From Caprella mutica (Eukaryota; Arthropoda; Malacostraca; Amphipoda; Caprellidae): a DNA stretch of 64,000 bases. Location of the stretch: assembly GCA_947561585.1 (NCBI GenBank), contig CANNZV010001123.1, positions 204,276 to 268,275 on the forward strand, read 5' to 3'. A program made the translations under genes and the position numbers. Below the pieces are notes generated by a model that ran no database searches, was not told the DNA's origin, and saw only the letters and a program-made list of their open reading frames with translations. Positions within the stretch are counted from its first letter, which is position 1. Every line of letters starts with the position of its first letter. Shown here one piece after another: positions 11,522-25,300 of the stretch.

Positions 11522-11818
11522 CACAGTGAGTGCTAAGTGTACCATATATGGTACACCTCAAACTTCCTAAAATAAACACCACTATTGGTACACATCCTGA
11601 ATATTATTAATTCTTAATGATTATAATTTCGTTATTATTGCCCTAGTTTTAATTAATGAAATTATAAGTTTTTTCAGGAAATTTCAAATTAAACACCATC
11701 AAAGCGGATATTTTTATTAATTAAGAACAACCCTTTAACAAATTAGTTTATAAATCAAACATCAGAAATGTGCCACACACAAGGAATACATGTCAAATAA
11801 AATATAGCACTCAGTGTA
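11522..11818. mobile_element. Possible piggyBac-like MITE
   Basis: Inverted ends acagtgagtgcta and tagcactcagtgt enclose about 300 bp. A TTAA lies directly outside the left end. Inside the left end is a perfect 20-bp palindrome gtgtaccatatatggtacac (11537-11556). The counterpart in block B starts near 58863. The 126-bp array starts immediately at its right end. Assignment to piggyBac rests only on the TTAA and the end shape. Confidence 0.4.
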
Positions 11819-12480
11819 CTAACGTTAAATAGAGACAAAATAAGAAAATAATCACCTAGATATCCCTCAGTGTCGCTTGTGTCACCCCTGATCTATAGTC
11901 TCCTAACCTCACCAACAACAGTACATAGATCACTTATGTTATTGCTAACGTTAAATAGAGACAAAATAAGAAAATAATCACCTAGATATCCCTCAGTGTC
12001 GCTTGTGTCACCCCTGATCTATAGTCTCCTAACCTCACCAACAACAGTACATAGATCACTAATGTTATTGCTAACGTTAAATAGAGACAAAATAAGAAAA
12101 TAATCACCTAGATATCCCTCAGTGTCACTTGTGTCACCCCTGATCTATAGTCTCCTAACCTCACCAACAACAGTACATAGATCACTTATGTTATTGCTAA
12201 CGTTAAATAGAGACAAAATAAGAAAATAATCACCTAGATATCCCTCAGTGTCGCTTGTGTCACCCCTGATCTATAGTCTCCTAACCTCACCAACAACAGT
12301 ACATAGATCACTTATGTTATTGCTAACGTTAAATAGAGACAAAATAAGAAAATAATCACCTAGATATCCCTCAGTGTCGCTTGTATCACCCCTGATCTAT
12401 AGTCTCCTAACCTCACCAACAAGTTAACAACAGTACATAGATCACTTATGTTATTGCTAACGTTAAATAGAGACAAAATA
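11819..12480. repeat. 126-bp satellite, 5 units (copy A)
   Basis: The landmark aacgttaaatagagac recurs at 11821, 11947, 12073, 12199, 12325 and 12459. Spacing is 126 bp except the last, which carries an 8-bp insertion near 12421. Units are almost identical. The copy in block B has 17 units. All frames contain stops. Confidence 0.97.
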
Positions 12481-13786
12481 AGGAAATCAGTACTTTTATA
12501 CTCTAACTAATCATCTTAAAATTATTGAATCAGAATATATGCCCAAATAGAGATATGAACATTTTATTATATTTAAATGTAATCAATTGAAATCAAAGTA
12601 ATATTATGTTAAACATGACTAAATGTTAATTAATTAAAACTACTAATGGCTAAAGTTTATTAAGTTTAAGCAAAATACACCTACAGGATTCCTACATGTT
12701 AGAAAATTAGAAACTTCTGAAGATTTTCATGACAATTTCACCCATGGACTTCATAGTTATTCCTGTGGGAAGAAGAAGAGCTTTTATTCTAATTATTTCA
12801 ACAAATTATATTTAGAATCATTAAATTCATGCAGCTAAACACCAAATTGTTAGAATTAAAGTTAAGATGCACACTAGAGAAATGTTTTCTCTGCTAATTT
12901 TATTCACTCACCAAACAGAGTTCCGAGTTTCTCGATTTGTCTTCATTCACTGCCCTGTAAGTAAATAAAAGTGAGATGAGACAGTGAAGTAGCATTTATT
13001 AGTTTAACATAAAAAACACTATGTTCACTCTGTTATTCTCCATACCTATAACTGTAACTATCAACTTACTCTATTTTTGCCTCATTTGACTAGTTTCAAA
13101 ATCTCTTTCACCGGCTTGAACGTTAACTGTAAATTTACCCCACTACCAGCATCTTATGTGTTCAATTTCACTGCGACTTGTGCCTATTTGAGTGAAGATA
13201 CCTACTTATCTATTTCTTGTTTGGTAGAAAATAGATACCTATTTTTTTCTTTGCATTGTATGGAGATATTTTTAGTATTTTCACCAACTTGAACGGTAAC
13301 ATGACAATTGACCCTATTATTTGTGCACTTGGATGTTCTACTCTCAGTGCATGTAGTGCATGATTGAGTGCATGATTTTTGTTTTTAAATATTTCACTGG
13401 GTTGAACGATAACATCAATTTACCCAAGTATTTCTGCCTGAACTACCTTGCCCTGTCACCAATGTTTTCTCAATGTGTATCCAATGTGTAGCTCGATTAG
13501 TGATAAAGGTCTTTCCGGCAAACTTGTGCTTGAGCAAATAAGCAGAATGATTTGCTTTGGACTGGCTATATGTTTTTCTCTGTGCTCTCTCAGTTTCGCA
13601 TAGCATTTTTGTGTTACATATGTCTTTATATCATCGGTGTTTTGTATTTGATCATAATTTTTTTAATTATGCTCAATGATTGACTTGTTTATCAGTGAAG
13701 ATGTTGACATTGACTACCTCAATTTATTATAGCCCGATTTGTATGAAGATAGCGATCGATCCAGTCAATTATTTGATATAGACTTA
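12481..13786. other. AT-rich part of duplicated block A, no gene seen
   Basis: Shared with 61330-62648. ORFs of 60-86 codons occur in both copies but differ by frame-breaking changes and show no domain, so I do not call them genes. Confidence 0.55.
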
Positions 13787-16700
13787 TTAACACTACAGGT
13801 AGCTAAGGGGGTTAACACTACAGGTAGCTAAGGGTGTTAACACTACAGGTAGCTAAGGGTGTTAACACTACAGGTAGCTAAGGGGGTTAACACTACAGGT
13901 AGCTAAGGGTGTTAACACTACAGGTAGCTAAGGGTGTTAACACTACAGGTAAATAAGGGTGTTAACACTACAGGTAGCTAAGGGTGTTAACACTACAGGT
14001 AGCTAAGGGTGTTAACACTACAAGTAACTAAGGGTGTTAACACTACAGGTAGCTAAGGGTGTTAACACTACAGGTAGCTTAGGGTGTTAACACTACAGGT
14101 AGCTTAGGGTGTTAACACTACAGGTAGCTTAGGGTGTTAACACTACAGGTAGCTAAGGGTGTTAACACTACAGGTAGCTAAGGGTGTTAACACTACAGGT
14201 AGCTAATGGTGTTAACACTACAGGTAGCTTAGGGTGTTAACACTACAGGTAGCTTAGGGTGTTAACACTACAGGTAGCTAAGGGTGTTAACACTACAGGT
14301 AGCTAAGGGTGTTAACACTACAGGTAGCTAAGGGTGTTAACACTACAGGTAGCTAAAGGTGTTAACACTACAGGTAGCTAAGGGTGTTAACACTACAGGT
14401 AGCTAAATGTGTTAACACTACAAGTAGCTAAGGGTGTTAACACTTCAGGTAGCTAAGGGTGTTAACACTAAAGGTAGCTAAGGGTGTTAACACTACAGGT
14501 AGCTAAGGGTGTTAACACTACAGGTAACTAAGGGTGTTAACACTACAGGAAGCTAAGGGTGTTAACACTACAGGTAGCTAAGGATGTTAACACTACAGGT
14601 AGCTAAGGGTGTTAACACTACAAGTAGCTAAGGGTGTTAACACTACAAGTAGCTAAGGGTGTTAACACTACAGGTAGCTAAGGGTGTTAACACTACAGGT
14701 AGCTAAGGGTGTTAACACTACAGGTAGCTAAGGGTGTTAACACTACAGGTAGCTAAGGGTGTTAACACTACAGGTAGCTGAGGGTGTTAACACTACAGGT
14801 AGCTAAGGGTGTTAACACTACAGGTAGCTAAGGGTGTTAACACTACAGGTAGCTAAGGTGTTAACACTACAGGTAGCTAAGGTGTTAACACTACAGGTAG
14901 CTAAGGGTGTTAACACTACAGGTAGCTAAGGGTGTTAACACTACAGGTAGCTAAGGGTGTTAACACTACAGGTAGCTAAGGGTGTTAACACTACAGGTAG
15001 CTAAGGGTGTTAACACTACAGGTAACTAAAGGTGTTAACACTACAGGTAGCTAAGGGTGTTAACACTACAGGTAGCTAAGGGTGTTAACACTACAAGTAA
15101 CTAAGGGTGTTAACACTACAGGTAGCTTAGAATGTTAACACTACAGGTAGCTTAGGGTGTTAACACTACAGGTAGCTTAGGGTGTTAACACTTCAGGTAG
15201 CTAAGGGTGTTAACACTACAGGTAGCTAAGGGTGTTAACACTACAGGTAGCTTAGGGTGTTAACACTACAGGTAGCTTAGGGTGTTAACACTACAGGTAG
15301 CTAAGGGTGTTAACACTACAGGTAGCTAAGGGTGTTAACTCTACAGGTAGCTAAGGGTGTTAACACTACAGGTAGCTAAAGGTGTTAACACTACAGGTAG
15401 CTAAGGGTGTTAACACTACAGGTAGCTAAAGGTGTTAACACTACAAGTAGCTAAGGGTGTTAACACTTCAGGTAGCTAAGGGTGTTAACACTAAAGGTAG
15501 CTAAGGGTGTTAACACTACAGGTAGCTAAGGGTGTTAACACTACAGGTAACTAAGGGTGTTAACACTACAGGAAGCTAAGGGTGTTAACACTACAGGTAG
15601 CTAAAGATGTTAACACTACAGGTAGCTAAGGGTGTTAACACTACAAGTAGCTAAGGGTGTTAACACTACAGGTAGCTAAGGGTGTTAACACTACAAGTAA
15701 CTAAGGGTGTTAACACTACAGGTAGCTTAGGGTGTTAACACTACAGGTAGCTTAGGGTGTTAACACTTCAGGTAGCTAAGGGTGTTAACACTACAGGTAG
15801 CTAAGGGTGTTAACACTACAGGTAGCTTAGGGTGTTAACACTACAGGTAGCTTAGGGTGTTAACACTACAGGTAGCTAAGGGTGTTAACACTACAGGTAG
15901 CTAAGGGTGTTAACACTACAGGTAGCTAAGGGTGTTAACACTACAGGTAGCTAAAGGTGTTAACACTACAGGTAGCTAAGGGTGTTAACACTACAGGTAG
16001 CTAAAGGTGTTAACACTACAAGTAGCTAAGGGTGTTAACACTTCAGGTAGCTAAGGGTGTTAACACTAAAGGTAGCTAAGGGTGTTAACACTACAGGTAG
16101 CTAAGGGTGTTAACACTACAGGTAACTAAGGGTGTTAACACTACAGGAAGCTAAGGGTGTTAACACTACAGGTAGCTAAAGATGTTAACACTACAGGTAG
16201 CTAAGGGTGTTAACACTACAAGTAGCTAAGGGTGTTAACACTACAAGTAGCTAAGGGTGTTAACACTACAGGTAGCTAAGGGTGTTAACACTACAGGTAG
16301 CTAAGGGTGTTAACACTACAGGTAGCTAAGGGTGTTAACACTACAGGTAGCTAAGGGTGTTAACACTACAGGTAGCTGAGGGTGTTAACACTACAGGTAG
16401 CTAAGGGTGTTAACACTACAGGTAGCTAAGGGTGTTAACACTACAGGTAGCTAAAGATGTTAACACTACAGGTAGCTAAGGGTGTTAACACTACAAGTAG
16501 CTAAGGGTGTTAACACTACAAGTAGCTAAGGGTGTTAACACTACAGGTAGCTAAGGGTGTTAACACTACAGGTAGCTAAGGGTGTTAACACTACAGGTAG
16601 CTAAGGGTGTTAACACTACAGGTAGCTAAGGGTGTTAACACTACAGGTAGCTGAGGGTGTTAACACTACAGGTAGCTAAGGGTGTTAACACTACAGGTAG

Positions 16701-19700
16701 CTAAGGGTGTTAACACTACAGGTAGCTAAGGTGTTAACACTACAGGTAGCTAAGGTGTTAACACTACAGGTAGCTAAGGGTGTTAACACTACAGGTAGCT
16801 AAGGGTGTTAACACTACAGGTAGCTAAGGGTGTTAACACTACAGGTAGCTAAGGGTGTTAACACTACAGGTAGCTAAGGGTGTTAACACTACAGGTAGCT
16901 AAGGGTGTTAACACTACAGGTAGCTAAAGGTGTTAACACTACAGGTAGCTAAGGGTGTTAACACTACAGGTAGCTAAAGGTGTTAACACTACAAGTAGCT
17001 AAGGGTGTTAACACTTCAGGTAGCTAAGGGTGTTAACACTAAAGGTAGCTAAGGGTGTTAACACTACAGGTAGCTAAGGGTGTTAACACTACAGGTAACT
17101 AAGGGTGTTAACACTACAGGAAGCTAAGGGTGTTAACACTACAGGTAGCTAAAGATGTTAACACTACAGGTAGCTAAGGGTGTTAACACTACAAGTAGCT
17201 AAGGGTGTTAACACTACAAGTAGCTAAGGGTGTTAACACTACAGGTAGCTAAGGGTGTTAACACTACAGGTAGCTAAGGGTGTTAACACTACAGGTAGCT
17301 AAGGGTGTTAACACTACAGGTAGCTAAGGGTGTTAACACTACAGGTAGCTGAGGGTGTTAACACTACAGGTAGCTAAGGGTGTTAACACTACAGGTAGCT
17401 AAGGGTGTTAACACTACAGGTAGCTAAGGTGTTAACACTACAGGTAGCTAAGGTGTTAACACTACAGGTAGCTAAGGGTGTTAACACTACAGGTAGCTAA
17501 GGGTGTTAACACTACAGGTAGCTAAGGGTGTTAACACTACAGGTAGCTAAGGGTGTTAACACTACAGGTAGCTAAGGGTGTTAACACTACAGGTAGCTAA
17601 GGGTGTTAACACTACAGGTAGCTAAGGGTGTTAACACTACAGGTAGCTAAGGGTGTTAACACTACAGGTAGCTAAGGGTGTTAACACTACAGGTAGCTAA
17701 GGGTGTTAACACTACAGGTAGCTAAGGGTGTTAACACTACAGGTAGCTAAGGGTGTTAACACTACAGGTAGCTAAAGGTGTTAACACTACAGGTAGCTAA
17801 GGGTGTTAACACTACAGGTAGCTAAAGGTGTTAACACTACAAGTAGCTAAGGGTGTTAACACTTCAGGTAGCTAAGGGTGTTAACACTAAAGGTAGCTAA
17901 GGGTGTTAACACTACAGGTAGCTAAGGGTGTTAACACTACAGGTAACTAAGGGTGTTAACACTACAGGAAGCTAAGGGTGTTAACACTACAGGTAGCTAA
18001 AGATGTTAACACTACAGGTAGCTAAGGGTGTTAACACTACAAGTAGCTAAGGGTGTTAACACTACAAGTAGCTAAGGGTGTTAACACTACAGGTAGCTAA
18101 GGGTGTTAACACTACAGGTAGCTAAGGGTGTTAACACTACAGGTAGCTAAGGGTGTTAACACTACAGGTAGCTAAGGGTGTTAACACTACAGGTAGCTGA
18201 GGGTGTTAACACTACAGGTAGCTAAGGGTGTTAACACTACAGGTAGCTAAGGGTGTTAACACTACAGGTAGCTAAGGGTGTTAACACTACAGGTAGCTAA
18301 GGTGTTAACACTACAGGTAGCTAAGGTGTTAACACTACAGGTAGCTAAGGGTGTTAACACTACAGGTAGCTAAGGGTGTTAACACTACAGGTAGCTAAGG
18401 GTGTTAACACTACAGGTAGCTAAGGGTGTTAACACTACAGGTAGCTAAGGGTGTTAACACTACAGGTAACTAAAGGTGTTAACACTACAGGTAGCTAAGG
18501 TTGTTAACACTACAGGTAGCTAAGGGTGTTAACACTACAGGTAACTAAGGGTGTTAACACTACAGGAAGCTAAGGGTGTTAACACTACAGGTAGCTAAGG
18601 GTGTTAACACTTCAGGTAGCTAAGGGTGTTAACACTACAGGTAGCTAAGAGTGTTAGCACTACAGGTAGCTAAGGGTGTTAACACTACAGGTAGCTAAGG
18701 GTGTTAACACTACAGGTAGCTAAGGTGTTAACACTACAGGTAGCTAAGGTGTTAACACTACAGGTAGCTAAGGGTGTTAACACTACAGGTAGCTAAGGGT
18801 GTTAACACTACAGGTAGCTAAGGGTGTTAACACTACAGGTAGCTAAGGGTGTTAACACTACAGGTAGCTAAGGGTGTTAACACTACAGGTAACTAAAGGT
18901 GTTAACACTACAGGTAGCTAAGGGTGTTAACACTACAGGTAGCTAAGGGTGTTAACACTACAAGTAACTAAGGGTGTTAACACTACAGGTAGCTTAGGGT
19001 GTTAACACTACAGGTAGCTTAGGGTGTTAACACTACAGGTAGCTTAGGGTGTTAACACTTCAGGTAGCTAAGGGTGTTAACACTACAGGTAGCTAAGGGT
19101 GTTAACACTACAGGTAGCTTAGGGTGTTAACACTACAGGTAGCTTAGGGTGTTAACACTACAGGTAGCTAAGGGTGTTAACACTACAGGTAGCTAAGGGT
19201 GTTAACTCTACAGGTAGCTAAGGGTGTTAACACTACAGGTAGCTAAAGGTGTTAACACTACAGGTAGCTAAGGGTGTTAACACTACAGGTAGCTAAAGGT
19301 GTTAACACTACAAGTAGCTAAGGGTGTTAACACTTCAGGTAGCTAAGGGTGTTAACACTAAAGGTAGCTAAGGGTGTTAACACTACAGGTAGCTAAGGGT
19401 GTTAACACTACAGGTAACTAAGGGTGTTAACACTACAGGAAGCTAAGGGTGTTAACACTACAGGTAGCTAAAGATGTTAACACTACAGGTAGCTAAGGGT
19501 GTTAACACTACAAGTAGCTAAGGGTGTTAACACTACAGGTAGCTAAGGGTGTTAACACTACAAGTAACTAAGGGTGTTAACACTACAGGTAGCTTAGGGT
19601 GTTAACACTACAGGTAGCTTAGGGTGTTAACACTACAGGTAGCTTAGGGTGTTAACACTTCAGGTAGCTAAGGGTGTTAACACTACAGGTAGCTAAGGGT

Positions 19701-22160
19701 GTTAACACTACAGGTAGCTTAGGGTGTTAACACTACAGGTAGCTTAGGGTGTTAACACTACAGGTAGCTAAGGGTGTTAACACTACAGGTAGCTAAGGGT
19801 GTTAACACTACAGGTAGCTAAGGGTGTTAACACTACAGGTAGCTAAAGGTGTTAACACTACAGGTAGCTAAGGGTGTTAACACTACAGGTAGCTAAAGGT
19901 GTTAACACTACAAGTAGCTAAGGGTGTTAACACTTCAGGTAGCTAAGGGTGTTAACACTAAAGGTAGCTAAGGGTGTTAACACTACAGGTAGCTAAGGGT
20001 GTTAACACTACAGGTAACTAAGGGTGTTAACACTACAGGAAGCTAAGGGTGTTAACACTACAGGTAGCTAAAGATGTTAACACTACAGGTAGCTAAGGGT
20101 GTTAACACTACAAGTAGCTAAGGGTGTTAACACTACAAGTAGCTAAGGGTGTTAACACTACAGGTAGCTAAGGGTGTTAACACTACAGGTAGCTAAGGGT
20201 GTTAACACTACAGGTAGCTAAGGGTGTTAACACTACAGGTAGCTAAGGGTGTTAACACTACAGGTAGCTGAGGGTGTTAACACTACAGGTAGCTAAGGGT
20301 GTTAACACTACAGGTAGCTAAGGGTGTTAACACTACAGGTAGCTAAAGATGTTAACACTACAGGTAGCTAAGGGTGTTAACACTACAAGTAGCTAAGGGT
20401 GTTAACACTACAAGTAGCTAAGGGTGTTAACACTACAGGTAGCTAAGGGTGTTAACACTACAGGTAGCTAAGGGTGTTAACACTACAGGTAGCTAAGGGT
20501 GTTAACACTACAGGTAGCTAAGGGTGTTAACACTACAGGTAGCTGAGGGTGTTAACACTACAGGTAGCTAAGGGTGTTAACACTACAGGTAGCTAAGGGT
20601 GTTAACACTACAGGTAGCTAAGGTGTTAACACTACAGGTAGCTAAGGTGTTGACACTACAGGTAGCTAAGGGTGTTAACACTACAGGTAGCTAAGGGTGT
20701 TAACACTACAGGTAGCTAAGGGTGTTAACACTACAGGTAGCTAAGGGTGTTAACACTACAGGTAGCTAAGGGTGTTAACACTACAGGTAGCTAAGGGTGT
20801 TAACACTACAGGTAGCTAAAGGTGTTAACACTACAGGTAGCTAAGGGTGTTAACACTACAGGTAGCTAAAGGTGTTAACACTACAAGTAGCTAAGGGTGT
20901 TAACACTTCAGGTAGCTAAGGGTGTTAACACTAAAGGTAGCTAAGGGTGTTAACACTACAGGTAGCTAAGGGTGTTAACACTACAGGTAACTAAGGGTGT
21001 TAACACTAAAGGAAGCTAAGGGTGTTAACACTACAGGTAGCTAAAGATGTTAACACTACAGGTAGCTAAGGGTGTTAACACTACAAGTAGCTAAGGGTGT
21101 TAACACTACAAGTAGCTAAGGGTGTTAACACTACAGGTAGCTAAGGGTGTTAACACTACAGGTAGCTAAGGGTGTTAACACTACAGGTAGCTAAGGGTGT
21201 TAACACTACAGGTAGCTAAGGGTGTTAACACTACAGGTAGCTGAGGGTGTTAACACTACAGGTAGCTAAGGGTGTTAACACTACAGGTAGCTAAGGTGTT
21301 AACACTACAGGTAGCTAAGGTGTTAACACTACAGGTAGCTAAGGGTGTTAACACTACAGGTAGCTAAGGGTGTTAACACTACAGGTAGCTAAGGGTGTTA
21401 ACACTACAGGTAGCTAAGGGTGTTAACACTACAGGTAGCTAAGGGTGTTAACACTACAGGTAGCTAAGGGTGTTAACACTACAGGTAGCTAAGGGTGTTA
21501 ACACTACAGGTAGCTAAGGGTGTTAACACTACAGGTAGCTAAGGGTGTTAACACTACAGGTAGCTAAGGGTGTTAACACTACAGGTAGCTAAGGGTGTTA
21601 ACACTACAGGTAGCTAAGGGTGTTAACACTACAGGTAGCTAAAGGTGTTAACACTACAGGTAGCTAAGGGTGTTAACACTACAGGTAGCTAAAGGTGTTA
21701 ACACTACAAGTAGCTAAGGGTGTTAACACTTCAGGTAGCTAAGGGTGTTAACACTAAAGGTAGCTAAGGGTGTTAACACTACAGGTAGCTAAGGGTGTTA
21801 ACACTACAGGTAACTAAGGGTGTTAACACTACAGGAAGCTAAGGGTGTTAACACTACAGGTAGCTAAAGATGTTAACACTACAGGTAGCTAAGGGTGTTA
21901 ACACTACAAGTAGCTAAGGGTGTTAACACTACAAGTAGCTAAGGGTGTTAACACTACAGGTAGCTAAGGGTGTTAACACTACAGGTAGCTAAGGGTGTTA
22001 ACACTACAGGTAGCTAAGAGTGTTAGCACTACAGGTAGCTAAGGGTGTTAACACTACAGGTAGCTAAGGGTGTTAGCACTACAGGTAGCTAAGGGTGTTA
22101 GCACTACAGGTAGCTAAGGGTGTTAACACTACAGGTAGCTAAGGGTGTTAACACTACAGG
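13787..22160. repeat. 25-bp minisatellite array, about 335 copies (8.4 kb)
   Basis: The unit carries gttaacactacaggtagcta followed by agggt. Some units are 24 bp (ctaaggtgtt). Diagnostic variants (acttcagg, actaaagg, aggtaacta, aggaagc, taaagatgtt, acaagtagc) recur in the same order at about 14.43, 15.45, 16.03, 17.00, 17.85, 19.32, 19.93, 20.88 and 21.71 kb, so the array is a higher-order repeat homogenised in blocks of about 0.6-1 kb. Its right edge is 5 bp from the stop codon of the NACHT gene. The same array restarts at 62649. Confidence 0.98.
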
Positions 22161-22165
22161 TTAAT

Positions 22166-22328
22166 TCACTCACGTAATGTTCTTCTGTATTCCTTTAAGT
22201 CCTCTTCAAAGTCACAGTCAGGCAGAGTGCTGATAAGCAGATCATACCATTCACCTCTGTAAACTCTCTTCACAATGTCGAGGTGTTCTTGTGACGTCAC
22301 ACAAGCTCTGAATTTAGTTACCTTACAC
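22166..22328 (-). CDS. NACHT gene terminal exon 4 (residues 795-848)
   Basis: The acceptor is ttgctaatttcag; the first G completes Lys (AA+G). The frame runs CKVTKFRACVTSQEHL... to ...EEDLKEYRRTLRE and TGA at 22168-22166. The 25-bp array starts 5 bp after the stop on this strand, so there is no ordinary 3'UTR or AATAAA before the array. Confidence 0.8.
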
Positions 22329-25300
22329 CTGAAATTAGCAAAAGAAATGAATGTAATAATGAATAACAAGGAAATAGATCAGTGATTTAACAATGAAAGT
22401 CAGTATACATTGTGTATATTTTACTTTAGATTCACCAATCGCATCTAATTTATTTAGATTTTAAACATTTATAATAATTTAGTTAAATTGTTTAATAATA
22501 ATGTGTTTAATTAATTTAATGGTAATTGCTGCAGTCGTTAGAGCGTAAATAAACAGACAAATAAAAGGTAAATATTGTGTAAATTGAAGAGCAAATAGGG
22601 TAAATAATCTATCTAACATTTGTGAGTAGAGGGTCTGAATGATAGATAGATTCTTTACTCTATTTGCACTTTAATTGTAAAGAATTATATGAAGAATTTA
22701 TGATTTATTTATAAAAATCTATAATTTATTTAAAAAAAAAATCTGTAATATATTTTAAATAATCTGTACTTTTTCTAAAGAAATATATAATTTATTTTTG
22801 AAAATATTTAATTCATTTTGAAAATTTTTTCAATTATAAATTAAAAAAAATTTAAAATTTATAATTCATTCCAGAAAATCCATAATTTACTTTAAAATAA
22901 TAAAATCTATTATTTAAAAAAAACAAATACATATTATTATATTTAATCATAGCTGAAGTAATTTTTAATTCCTAACATTCCATGCAGTTATTTAAGTACA
23001 AAGCATATCAATAACATTAAAATTAACTAACTTGCTATTGTTGAGCTGTGTGAAGAATTCTCCATTCAATGGTTGATCATTGATGTAACTATGGAAGAAA
23101 ATAAGCCTAATTTCACTGTCATCTGTAAGCACTGACACCAACTGACCAACATTGGCACAGTCGGTGTCTGTTAGAGACTCAGAAAAATGACACACAATCT
23201 TCACTGTATTTTTCCTCTTCTTCATTACTTCAGTCAAGGGTCTGATGTGACGAGAGTAATGTAAAGAATAGTCCCAGTAAACACAGTCCTTTCTATTAGC
23301 TATCTACTTGTAGCGAAAACGTTGCTAGTTGTAGCAAAAATCGGAATTGCTTCGAAATAGATAGCTATTAGACATCCAATATTATCATCGAAATAGCAAT
23401 AAGAGCCACATGTATCTAAAAGGAATCTTAAAGATATCTTTTTGAAAGATATATTCTCATTTCTAAATTATTACTTAAAAATGATTTCTTTTCGATGGAT
23501 TTTTTTATCAAACTAATAGAAAGGGAAGATATAAGCTAATTATTGACGTAACTCACATCTCTCAGGACATCAGAGACAATTGAGACGATGACTGAGTCAC
23601 AGTTTGAAGACACCAAGTCAAGTAGATAGTCTTTATCACCTCCAAAGTATTCCCTCAGCACTGCAGTGAATGTTTTGGTGTAATTTGGTATCTCTCCATT
23701 TGCTGAAGTTTCCAAAATCAGAAGTTTGATGATATTACCATATCTGTGAGAATAAAATAAGTACATTATTGCCAATTGTTTATATTTAATGAGTGAAATA
23801 AAGAAAACACCAATATTTAATAATTAATTATTTAAATTCGATTATCATTATGATATAATATTTAAAAACTAAAGAAATAGACTAAAGACAAGGGATATAA
23901 ATGATCAACTTCATAAAAATATTTATAAATATAATGAGTGAATGTTTGAGTCTCTCCTGAAATTTTTCACAAGTTTTCTATGAGAGAAATATTTTCTATT
24001 GTCTAATTTTACCCCTGACTGATACATTTACGGTGGAAAAGTTTTAAACACTTATTAACATTTCAAATTATTTAGTAGTATAGGAATTAGTGAAGTTTAT
24101 CAAATAATATATTTAAATGTAGTATCACAAGCTGTTGAAGAGTAATTAAAATGCCCTCTACAGTAACTACCCCTGATAACAGAGCTGATAAAGTTAACTC
24201 TGGAAAATTACAATGAACTACAGGCAGGCCCCGCTTTAATTACCATATCACGAATCAGTTTAATTACCAAACGGTAATGAAAGAGGGGAAAGGTAACAAG
24301 AAATATATAATTGTCACTCCTTGATTATACATCTCATTTTCTATGAGTTATATGAAGGAATTTTCTTTAGAGTTAGAGATATAAGCCTATTAATATTACA
24401 GTGTTTCAGTGTTTGTGACTGTGATGACAGTTTAAAGTAGTGAATTTATTAAATGTTTTAAAATCCATCCATAGCTTAACTCTCACTCAGTATAGGTGAG
24501 TAATTAATAGATACTTAGATTTCTATAATTATTGTTTTATATTTAACAAACAGCAATTTTATGCTCTATGAAATATTTTTGATATTAGTGAACTAAGTTC
24601 CAAGTTATTGGTTGGATCTTCATTTTCGGACATGTCAGAAGCGAAAATAATATATTTATTATTTAATTTCTATTCAAATTCATATCATGGATACCAATTA
24701 AAATAAATGTTAAATAATGATTATTATATAGAGATTTTTATGTGTTCGAAAATATGAAACACTGCAATAACACGGAACTTACCCTAAAATGACAAATGTT
24801 GAATTTCAGAACCAATTGCTTCTAATAACCTCATCTGGATTATAATTTTGATGTTTTTGATAGTGACCGCGAAATAATCACAGAAAATTGTCTCCGTTTT
24901 CTATGTCTACGAAATGTTGTAGTGATTACATAAACCTTTCTCCTTTCTTTATAATATTTCTCCTTTCTTTATAGTATTTCTCCTTTCTTTATAATATTTC
25001 TCCTTTCTTTATAATATTTCTCCTTTCTTTATAATATTTCTCCTTTCCTTATAATATTTCTCCTTTCTTTATAATATTTCTCCTTTCTTTATAATATTTC
25101 TCCTTTCTTTATAACATTTCTCCTTTCTTTATAACATTTCTCCTTTCTTTATAATATTTCTCCTTTCTTTATAATATTTCTCCTTTCTTTATAATATTTC
25201 TCCTTTCTTTATAATATTTCTCCTTTCTTTATAATATTTCTCCTTTCTTTATAATATTTCTCCTTTCTTTATAATATTTCTCCTTTCCTTATAATATTTC

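Larger units (their letters stand above)
8813..13786 (+). repeat. Duplicated block, copy A (about 5 kb)
   Basis: Near-identical over its length to 56096-62648. Both copies run from cccactttacgcc to the start of the 25-bp array. Copy A is 4,974 bp and copy B 6,553 bp. 1,512 bp of the difference is exactly twelve 126-bp satellite units; the rest is small indels. It contains MITEs (9236-9357, 10095-10190), a possible piggyBac-like element (11522-11818), a dispersed segment (11037-11175), the 126-bp satellite and about 1.3 kb of AT-rich sequence (12480-13786). It may be a large non-autonomous transposon or a segmental duplication; no transposase was seen. Confidence 0.9.

Noticed and set aside
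13787..22160. CRISPR array
   Set aside because: The repeat units are contiguous with no variable spacers, and the window is eukaryotic.
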